From NCBI GenBank assembly GCA_010093605.1, contig MU004184.1:1817897-1881896 (forward strand): 64,000 nucleotides of DNA, read 5' to 3'. The DNA comes from Lophium mytilinum. Lineage: Eukaryota; Ascomycota; Dothideomycetes; Mytilinidiales; Mytilinidiaceae. The translations under genes and the position numbers were made by a program. Below the pieces are notes generated by a model. The model searched no databases and had not been told where the DNA came from. It worked only from the letters and a program-made list of their open reading frames with translations. How positions within the stretch are numbered: position 1 is the first letter of the stretch; every line of letters starts with the position of its first letter. Shown here piece after piece: positions 32,925-42,843 of this stretch.

Positions 32925-35900
32925 ATGACCTCGGACGTCACGGCCCGCGCGAAAGCGGCAGATACGATTACACCTGGCAAGGACATCTGCCTGCTTGCGC
33001 TCGATGGCGGCGGTGTGCGCGGCCTCTCCGCGCTTCACATCCTCAAGCAGCTCATGGAGCTGGTAGACCCAGAAAACCCACCAAAACCATGCGACTACTT
33101 CGACCTTATCGGAGGCACCTCAACGGGAGGCCTCATCGCCATCATGTTGGGTCGCCTGCACATGAACGTGGACGAATGCATCACCGAGTACAAGAAGCTC
33201 TCAACGAGAGTTTTCACGAAGATACACCACCGAATAAATTGGAAGGGAGATGTGCAGGGACGGTTTGATCATGAAGCTCTCGTGCTCGGTGTGCAAGAGC
33301 TTCTTGTGTCGAGAGGGTTGGACAAAGATGTACTGCTTAAAGATGCAGCGGGAGCCTCTGGCTGCAAGACGTAAGTTGCCTGTTTGCACTATTGCTCAAC
33401 CTGGTTTAGTCGTCGCTGATACTGAATACTCCAAACACAGCTTCGTCTGTGCTACAAGTGAACTGACAGGCGACACCGTCATCCTGTCGAGTTACTTTTC
33501 AAGAAGGAGAGGTACCTCGCTATTGAACGTAGCCAAGGTGTGGGAAGCCTCGAGAGCTACTTCTGCAGCTAGCTCCTTCTTCGATTCCATTCAGATTGAT
33601 AGCGAGGGTTTTGTGGATGGCGCTAGTGGTGCCAACAATCCTATCGACGAGATTTGGTCGGAGGCTCGAGACATCTGGCGTGAAAGCAGTGACTGGAGAC
33701 TAGAAGATAATCTCAGATGTCTCGTATCCATTGGGACTGGAGTACCTACGCTGAAGCCTTTTGGGAAAGACGCAATCAAGATTGGGAAGTCCTTGGTCTC
33801 CATCGCTCTGGATACGGAACGCAGACATAACACGTTCCAGAAGCATCATTCTAGCTTATTCCGAGAGAATCGCGGTTTTCGCTTTAATGTCATCCGCGGC
33901 TTGGAAGACATTGGGCTGGAAGAAGCGGACAAGCAAGGAGATATCCTTGCCGCGACACGGAGATATACGCAGTCTGAGGACATCTATGATCGGATGGAGG
34001 CATGTGCGCAGGCTCTGCATGACAGAAAATGTGCGTCTACCGCTTGATATTTCGAGAAGTTCTACCTTCGACCGTGGACGATAACGAATCATGTTTTTCG
34101 TTCCTGCAAGCTAATTAGTCTTTCATAATGTTTAGGGTTTTGGCAGACCGTTCAAGAAGTTTACTCGAAGGACAAGCAATATGATTTGTCGTACTCTTTT
34201 TCCGATGACTCGCCTCTTCGTGAGCAATACTTCATGCCATATTGCAATACCTCTAGTTTCCGAGCATGGTGCGAGAACAAGGCAACAGGATTACGATGCG
34301 AACCGCCACCAAATGCACCGTGGCCTACCCGCTCTCTTGCTGCATTCATCCTGGATCAACTGCGCGCTATAAAGCCTCGATCTTTTTTGAACACAACAGA
34401 AGACGTAAATGTCCTAGTCGCACGTTGGGATTCGTCAGCGGATGGCAGCCTCAAAGATCTGCACCAGGTCTGGCTCTCTTTGCTCGGCCAGACTTTGAAG
34501 CTGATTCTAGATCGATATTTGAACGGCAATACACTAGAACACGAGCTTGAACACACTGCCCGAAATTTGCTCCCAATTGCCGCCTGTCAGCAGTTCTATG
34601 TAGCCAGAAAATATGGTCAGCAACGTGTTCAATCCGGCCAGCTTCTAGCGACCTTGAAAAGCATTCTACTGGACAATGACGAACCAGTCGTCATGGTGCT
34701 ATTAGGGAGTGTAAAAACAGAGCATTGGATGAACGTAATAGGGTCACTTGCCGCAAACTCTACGACAAGACATATCAAAATCCTCCTCTGTGGCGAAGTG
34801 AGCGATTTGGGATCACCGAATTTCCGGCACTTCGAATCGATCGACGCGAAAACTGAGTATAAAGGTATTTTGGCCGGATGATAGACTATTTGCTTACTGA
34901 CAAATTCGCAGAGTGTATACAGTCGCTCTGCTTAGATGGTTATCGCGATCGTCGGGATGAAGTAGCGATCCGAGAACCAGAAACCAATCAGTGGATCTGG
35001 AATCATCCTTCATTCCAGGCATGGGCTTCGTCCAAGACTGGCGTACTCTGTATTCTAGGAAAACCCGGCAGCGGCAAATCCGTCTTGGCTAAGACAATTC
35101 AAGAGAATGAGGTTGCTAAATCCACGGTTTCGAGCTATTGGTTCTACAGTAAACGGAAAGGTGAAAAATACACCAGCCACGCTTCTCTCATCCAGACAGT
35201 TCTCTGCCAGATATTGGAGTCAAATTCAAAATATCTTCCCTACTATTACGACTCGTATCGTAGGAGGTACCCAGAACGAAGCATTTTGACTATAGAAGAC
35301 ATGATATGTGTTCTGAAAAAGATCGCTGAAGCTGGAGAAAGCATATTCTGCCTGATCGACGCCCTTGATGAGGCAGATGACGATACGATTTTGCATACGA
35401 TCGGCGACCTTGTTTTTCACACTCCGAACTCTCGGATGAAATTCATCATCTTGAGCCGTCCTTTGCCTTGTCTCGAGCAAAAGCATTGGCTAGATTACAG
35501 TGTTGTCCTCCAAAGGGAGAATGAACCAGATGTCCAGAGAATCATCGACGCGGGACTGAAGCGCCTCCAAGAAGCCATGCATTCTCTTGATAGCGACGAG
35601 GATACGGACGGGGAGGACGATGACTCGCCATCTATTCGGCGTGGGCCTTTGAGGACTAAATCAAGTCCTATGCACAAGACGTCTCAACGGCGCATAAAAG
35701 CTCGACATCCAGAACAGACCGACATGACGACAATTCGAGAAGCCTTACTCCTCCGCTCCGACGGTGTGATTCTTTGGGTCGCCCTATGTATTGAAGAACT
35801 CCTTAAGCTAGTCAGAAGCCCATTATTCAGAACCCACCAGTTGAAAGTCAAGATCAACAGCCTGCCGGCCGACATGACCGATTTCTATTCTCAGATTGTG

Positions 35901-38900
35901 CACGACTTACAGAACGCACTGAGCGAGGATGACCTGGCGGTAAGTCGACAAGCCTTGATGTGGGTCGCTGGGGCAAGTGAGCTAGGAACATTTCATTTGC
36001 AGGAGCTCTGGGACGCTCTTGCAGTCTCGGCGCCGCCCACAGGACCCATACCGGAGGGAGATGATCCTATCGTCTTCAACAGAATCCAAGTAAGAACTTG
36101 GAATCAATTTCGCCGTACACTCCAGAAATTGTGCGGGCCCTTTATCGAAGTCTTGCCAAGCGAGTCAGATGGACATTCTCAGAGTGCACCGAGAAAAGAG
36201 CATGCCGGTCCAGAGTCCATCGTCCAATTGATGCATCAAACGAGTAAGGACTTCTTGGGAAACCGCGATGACGCAGGTCCATTGCATTTCACCAGGGAGG
36301 CCGCAAGAGCGTTTGTTATTGATGGTATAATCCGCTATTTGATCACATCCCACACCTACGTACCAGAAATCCAGTCCTCGCCCTCGCCCGACTGGATATT
36401 CCAATGGGTAAAGTCCGTTGATAATCTTACCGCGTACTTGGACGATAGGAAAATGCTCCATTTTGCTCTTGCGGTCTCTAAAAGCGAGCAACTGGTGGTG
36501 GACGTAACTACGGCGATCGCGCGAGCATGTCTACTTCCAAAAATGCAGATCCACGATGCCAACGTCCAACTGCATGATAAAGCTTTCGATGAAATCCCCC
36601 AGAAGCTCATGGGTTTTATCGGGGCAGAGTCCGCGCTTGTTGGTAGATTGTTTTATAACGCAGTCACTTATGGTCTTTCAAATGCCGTCGTCAATCTACT
36701 AGACATGTCCATGCTAATCGAAACTTGGTGGCCTCAATTCGAAGACAGTGTGCTCAACGCTGCATATTTGGCTGCCTTGGATCACAACATGAACGAACTA
36801 GGGGATCTTTTATGGACTGATGCTAGAAAGGAAAAGTATAACGTTTTTTCACTCCCTCCGAAGATACGAGCACAAGCCTCTTCTCTAGGTGAAATCTCTG
36901 GGGACGAAGATGACGTCGAAGTAGCGATATCACGGATCATCAGCCGCTGGCAATTATTGGAACGGCGTGGCACTATTGGCACTCTTGGGGTTTGCGCGCT
37001 TGATTCCAAGGCTCGAAGCAAACCAATCAGTAGACTCCTAGAGCAAATCAGCCAAAATGCTGAGTTCGACATCATAATGTTCGGGGATAAAAACATTCTG
37101 GACGAGCCAGTGGAGAATTGGCCGCCCTGCGACTTCCTCATCTCGTTCTTCTCGGGAGGCTTTCCCCTTCAAAAGGCCATTGACTACGTAACGCTGCGAA
37201 AGCCACACTGTGTGAACGATCTACACATGCAGATGGCTCTCCGGGATAGACGAGTGACCCTTGCATTTCTCGATGAAATAGGTGTACCTACCATTGAGCG
37301 AGTTGAAGTGAACCGAGATGGGGATTTTGCGATGCCTTACGCAGTCCTTATCCGGCGAGTGAACTCGGGTTCCGGACTTGTTACACTCGAAGAAGACGGT
37401 GATGTTCTCGTCGTTGGCGTAAAACGACTAAGAAAGCCCTTTGTGGAAAAACCAGTAGACTCTGATGACCACAATATCTACATATACTTTTCGAATGATC
37501 AGGGCGGAGGAGGAAGAAGGCTTTTCCGAAAGACTAACAACAAGAGTTCAGAGGTAGATGAAACTCTCCATGTCCCCCGAGCCATTACGGAACCTGAAAG
37601 CAGCTACATATATGAGAAATTCTTAGAAGCCGAAAATGCGGAGGACGTCAAAGCATATACCGCCGGTGAATTTTATTGTCGTGCAGAGACAAGGAAGGCT
37701 CCAATAGTCGATGGCGTTGTCAAGCGTAATACTCACGGAAAGGAGATTCGCTACATCACAAGTTTATCCCGCGATGAAACTAGGATGGCGTCCAAAATTG
37801 TACAAGGCTTCGGCCAGACAGTCTGTGGTTTTGGCATTATCCGTTCGAATGGTCAGAGCTACGTCCACAGCGTTAGTGGTTGGAGCTTGGTGAAGGACAA
37901 TGCAGAGTATTCGAAAAATTGCGCCGCCGTCTTACGACAGTTGTTCATCGATGAAACCAGGAATCGTGAATTACCCCGAGGTCTGGCCAAAACTTTTATA
38001 TCCAGGAACGTACAATCTAGGTCCGTTCAGGCTTCATTTAATAAAAAATTGGAGTGGGACCTGCCAGAGTTGAGTACCGCCCCCAAAGGCCATGAATACA
38101 ACGACCTATATCCTATTCAGCTCCGCCGTCACGAATCAAGGACGCTACCCGGAATTTCGAAACACTTCGCTCCGTCATCATTGCGCAGTCCAGTAACAGG
38201 GTCTGGAGGATCAAAACCTTCAAGTCTACCCTCGTCCCGCGACATTAAGTATGGACATAATTCAGGGTTGTCCTCCAGTGGTACCTCTGATAAGAAATCA
38301 CCGATGGCGTGGAAGTTAAAGGGGATCGTTGCAGTTCACAGCCATGGAGACAGCACCCCTAAACAAGATCTCGAGTTCACTTTTCACACAGACCCATTCA
38401 TTGACTTACTCGAAGGCCATGGAAATGAAGTGACGTTGACAAAACAGTCTGCCATCACGCGCCTACAATCAGTCGCAGACTCAGCGCTCCATGTTGCTGC
38501 TGAAAATGCCGATGATTTGAGAAAGCTCAATACCGCGCTGCAGAAGACAGTCAAAGAAGTCAAACTGTCAACCAAACCAACCGATTTTGGATCACCTCCT
38601 GTTCCTGAACAAGTTAATTTGGTTATACATCTTGGAAATGACCCCACTCATGCACTCATTTATCAAACACGAGAGCTAGCAGAAAACTTCCGGCGCGAGT
38701 TCCTTCTTATGAACGCGGAGCTTTTGGGTGACTTGCATGTTTTCTGCTCTTCAGAGGCAGCAGCATCGTATACCGCACATATATTTACCGCGAGGTTGTT
38801 AGGCTTCAATGATATTCCTTCGGACTTCATCCAGGAACGAAATGACCTCCTCGGCGATTCTTTAGATGCCACAGGTCAGCTAGAAACGGCTCAAAAGCAA

Positions 38901-39993
38901 CTCAATCAGCTCTTGAGAGAAGAGATGAAACCCTCCGCTCAATCTGTGTGGCCTTTGGATATGCCAGAACCCTCAGTTGTTGGCAAGCGTCTCCACCAAT
39001 CGATTATAGCCAACAGAACGACAGTGCTGCTTAACTTTTCGAAGTTGAATTCGGCAAATATCAACCTTGTTCAATCCCGATGGTGCTCAGGACAAGATCC
39101 GTACCTCTTTATGGATCGCTGGGAGAAGCTCCTTGCCAGAATTTGCGGCGCCCCCAGAATTGACCCAGCTCAAATCGTTGAACTTTATAACAGTCTCAAG
39201 TTTGATGCTGTTCACAACCGAGAATTTCTCGAGTGGTGCTTTACACCGACTGATCCAACAAGCAGCGACAGCCGCGAAGACACCATGGCCAACTACTCCA
39301 CCCTCCACTCACGAATTCCAGCTCCCGCGCAACACCAAGACAACTCACTGAAACGACTTCATGAGCTGTGGCATCTTTGTAAAACTATGTTCGATTACAT
39401 ATACCCACTGAAATACGGCACTACGAGTGGCGACAAGCTAGAGATTGGTCTTCTGTACTCCCTACCACTGCTACAAGAAGTTGTCCAAGATCTGGAGGAG
39501 ATGCAGGCATCTGACGACTCAAAATCCTTCTTTTATTTCACAAACAATTCCCACATGTACACTCTTCTCAATTGCATTCTTGAGGGTACTTTGAAGTCAA
39601 AGATGGCTACAAATCAAATCCCCACGCTTGATTGTCTATCCAGCATGTGTTTTGAACTCTACGAGAGGCACTCTTCCAATTCAAGAGAATTTGAATACAG
39701 CCTGAAGATCACCCTAAGTCCAGGTTGCCACGCCTATGACCCTCTAAATACGTAAGCATAGCATCCAGCTCAACTTGATACGATACTGATTCCTCGTAGT
39801 GTGGTTGATTCCCATCATGCAATCTTCAGTGCACCCCGAAGGGACTTGACAGGGCACATCGACTGGAAAGAAGCAATAGAAACGCTTCGTGTTTCAATCC
39901 AAAGGTACGTCTAATCAAGCACGGTCTCGGTACTAAAAGGTCTCAAGCTAATATCTATTTAGAATGAAGCTGCCTAAGTCGTTCATGACCTAG
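32925..39993 (+). CDS. NLR fusion: patatin phospholipase - NACHT - PPIP5K/VIP1-like (degenerate)
   Basis: Six exons (32925-33370, 33441-34030, 34136-34864, 34912-39751, 39800-39904, 39963-39993) give about 2,246 aa. The patatin domain has DGGGVRG (27-33), the nucleophile elbow GGTSTGG (Ser66) and the catalytic Asp in DGAS (Asp208), all intact. Residues about 346-588 are unassigned. NACHT has Walker A GKPGSGKS (638-645) and Walker B FCLIDALDEADDD (Asp738). An acidic/basic linker lies at 813-860, then a helical region. From about 1278 the protein follows VIP1/PPIP5K: GVCALDSKARSKP, ENWPPCDFLISFFSGGFPL, KPFVEKPV, DDHNIYIYF, GGGGRRLFRKTNNKSS and NTHGKEIRYI, then the phosphatase-like domain (about 1722-2246) ending MKLPKSFMT. 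Kinase metal-ligand motifs (CGFGIIR, SVSGW) and the phosphatase signature (SHGDSTPKQD) are altered. It probably acts as an intracellular receptor with a patatin lipase effector. Confidence 0.9.
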
Positions 39994-40377
39994 TCGGAGC
40001 CAGCATTTGGCGCCTCGCCTCATCGTTTGCCTCACATTTCTTCTGCTTGACTCAGCGAACAAGTCCTGAATTCTAAGCCAGACTTAGAGTGGTGTACACG
40101 CCTCATCTCACCCTCGCGGAACGCTCACGTTGACTTTCCCCTTTCAAATCCTTATAGGACTCATCCCAAACTACTCGCCGGTGCTATCAACCTTCGTCTC
40201 TTCGCATTCAATGCTTGCTCAATTCCCAGGCAAACCGAGCCTAGACTCAGGCTGGCAGATTGCTGGAATGGGAAAGCTGGAAAGTAAAAAGAGTGCTACA
40301 CACGGACTGCATGAGCTACCATCATTGATACTGGTCGTGAACCGTCGAACGATATTCAATAATCAGAAAGTAGCTAT
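39994..40377. other. intergenic between convergent genes
   Basis: Only a short open frame (40130-40390 plus) without domain features. This is the shared 3' region of the NLR fusion and the ferric-reductase-like gene. Confidence 0.4.
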
Positions 40378-41246
40378 TTACAATTTCTGAGAGCTGAACA
40401 TGCGAAGGACAGCGTTCATAACGAGGACTATCGCGCTCTCGAACAGGTAGATTCTAATATGATTAACGTGAAAGAAGAGTAACGGTAGTATGAGAACTGA
40501 TCCGATAAGGTGAATCTTATAAAACCACCAGTAATCTCTGCGACGGAAGAGTCCAGTGGAAGTAACTCCAAGAGTGAAAAGAATAGCAGCGCTGATTAAA
40601 GCAACTACGATGTTCGAATGCCGAATACTTGTCCAAAACATGTCTATTTGCACAAAGAAGATGCTGTAGAGTGATATGTGGATAGCGAAGAAGGCAATGA
40701 TAATCTTTCCAGTGACCTTATGTACCGACATATTCAGTGCGTAGGATCTCTTTGATAGGAGCTGAAGAGGTGAATATGGATGCGGCATAGCGAGGAGGTA
40801 GTGCATCGGTAATTGGGAGGCTGCGATGAGACCAAATCGCTTAGTGAGGTGCAAGTAATCTATGCTTGTCAGTGTTTAGTCTCTAATCTAGGATAGGAGC
40901 TTATGGTACCAGGCGCGGTCTCGGCGATGCACAAGAATCCCAGCCATGAAGTCCAGGCTAGTCCGAATATCCATTGTCCATACGTGCCATATCCCCTGCC
41001 CACATTTACGCCCAATTTGAAGTATAGGCTTCTTGCAATACGAGCCAGAACGGCTACGCTGCCTTTCTGAGATTTTCCCGCGAGCTTGCTGACTGGGATC
41101 GAAGCAGCGAAATTGCAGAACAGGATGATTAGGTGAACTATAAGTTGCGAGATCTGTGCTATATTCGCGTACTGATCTAATCGAATACGTCGCTGCACGA
41201 TGAGCTCAGGCGTTCTTGCAAGAAATTCGTACACAAGATAGCTCAT
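40378..41246 (-). CDS. ferric reductase-like transmembrane protein lacking the flavin/NADPH half
   Basis: Two exons (40910-41246, 40378-40859; intron 50 nt) give 272 aa. Family marks are RFGLIAASQLPMHYLLAM, SVHKVTGKIIIAFFAIHI with a heme-ligand-type His, the second His region KIHLIGSVLILPLLFFHVNHIRIY, and six or so membrane helices. These match the transmembrane domain of fungal FRE-type ferric reductases. The reading frame stops right after the last helix (NAVLRMFSSQKL). No FAD or NAD(P)H-binding domain follows, and none is seen in the next 380 bp downstream. It is either a natural heme-only member or a gene that has lost its 3' half. Confidence 0.75.
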
Positions 41247-41831
41247 GGTGATAGGCTTTGTTGTTTATTTCGTGAACAAGCGTGAAATGTGGGAGGTAGG
41301 AGAGCAATACTACAGGCAACATGTCTTGTATTTATACTAGTATCGAGCTCGTATACTGTAGACTCATTAATAATGCTTTGGTTTATACTGCCTTATTTCC
41401 GAGAACTGTAATCACAATCTCGCGGATACCTCTATTAAGCTGCGTTGGGTTGAAGGTTAGACGAGGAATTACGGCACCAGTCCATATCTGGTATGGGATT
41501 GACCTTACGAGTTCTTGAGCCCCACAAGCCGCGCGGGAAGGTCCACCAAGCTTTAGGCCCGCGCGCAATGTCGCACTCTATCGTGCATGTAACCCGCAAT
41601 GGGAAGTTTCCTCTTTCCCGCGCGGAAGACGTTTGTAATCAGTATCCTCTTGTCTAAAGAAGAGGAGGTCGGGCAGCTAGGTTATTCGCTCTGATAGGAG
41701 GGATTTTAGACGGACTTCTTTTAATCTTCACGCTGGTTCATCTTGAGCAGAATAAGTCTTCATATTCTGCATCGATTGCTGGCCGCATACTAACTAGTGC
41801 TGCATGGCGCACTACCACGGTGGTAGTCCAT
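41247..41831. other. intergenic, no gene seen
   Basis: No supported gene. It is the promoter side of the ferric-reductase-like gene and the 3' side of the SDR gene. Confidence 0.4.
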
Positions 41832-42579
41832 CTAGAACTTAACGTAACCCTGCCCTTTGACAAAGGTAGCGTGCCATGGCACCTCTCCCTCTCCGCTTGC
41901 GAGCTGAGCGAAGAAATCGGCATGCGCGTCGCCGTCAAGCTGCATGCCCTTCTGGCTGCCATCGGCATTGCGCTCATCGGCGTAAAAGAAGCTTTTTGGA
42001 GCATTAGTCATGATCCATCTCCTCTTCAGATCAAAGTTGAACTCACCGGTAGCCAAGCTTAGAGTACTGAGCGTCTGCCGCGCCAATAAGATAGGCAGAG
42101 GCCGACTTGCCAATGCCCAAGGTCACCGTGAGCAGTATCGGGCCGATCCCAGTGTTCTGCTTGTTGCCCGTGTAGATAAACACCTTCTTAGCGTCCTTCG
42201 CGAGGGTCTCCCAGCCCTTGACAGCTTCCTGGGCAGCCGCGTAGACAGACACGGTGTTGGTGTTGAGGTTGGATGCAAGGCTTTCCGCCGGGATAGAGAA
42301 GAGGTCGTCACCCGCAGGCGGCGTGAAGGCTGCAGCGTTGTATACTACGACGCTCGGCGCGCTTTGGAACTCTGCCTTTACGGCATCGAAGACTGCCGGA
42401 ATCGATGAAGGGTTAGACAAGTCTGCTTTGACAGACAGATAACCCTCTGCAATTTTGCCCTCTGTGGCCTGGCGAGAAGCGATGGCCACAGAATAGCCTG
42501 TGTTCGCAAACTGTTTGGCGACCGCGGCACCGACTCTGGGACCTGAGCCGAGGATGAGGGCGACGGGCTTAGAAGACAT
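41832..42579 (-). CDS. short-chain dehydrogenase/reductase-like protein
   Basis: Two exons (42047-42579, 41832-41991; intron 55 nt) give 230 aa. The N-terminal ALILGSGPRVGAAVAKQF is the SDR nucleotide-binding loop in its GxGxxxG form. VKADLSNP follows strand 3, and VVVYNAAAFTPP fits the NNAG region. The usual YxxxK is not obvious: the stretch around KSASAYLIGAADAQYSK does not give it at standard spacing, so this is an atypical SDR. The C terminus (YRFFYADERNADGS, DGDAHADFF, WHATFVKGQGYVKF) is shared with uncharacterised fungal SDRs. The start MSSKPVALIL is chosen although the frame extends further upstream. It lies 265 bp from the Zn2Cys6 gene in the same orientation. Confidence 0.78.
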
Positions 42580-42843
42580 GGTTCTGTAGCTGCTGTATAG
42601 GGGTGGGAGTATGAATAAGGTGGTTGCTGTTGCTTTGTGTAAGTGAGATGCAGCATATTCTCCGAGGCATTCATACTTATTTATACGCAGACATAGGCAT
42701 TCGTAAATGCCCTCCAGTCTGACAAACATTAATGTTGGCTTCTCAACGTCTTCCTCGTTACTGAAGCATGCTTCAATTGTGCGCAAATCAGAGTGGTGGA
42801 TTTCGGGCCATGAGACCCACAACCCGCGCGGGCGTCCAGTACT

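Noticed and set aside
34878-39755. Reading the single 1,625-codon frame as a separate NACHT-PPIP5K gene starting at 34878
   Set aside because: Its first 11 codons lie in a 47-nt intron (34865-34911) with good donor, branch site and acceptor. Removing it joins the frame to the patatin exons, and two further introns at the 3' end restore the conserved PPIP5K tail.
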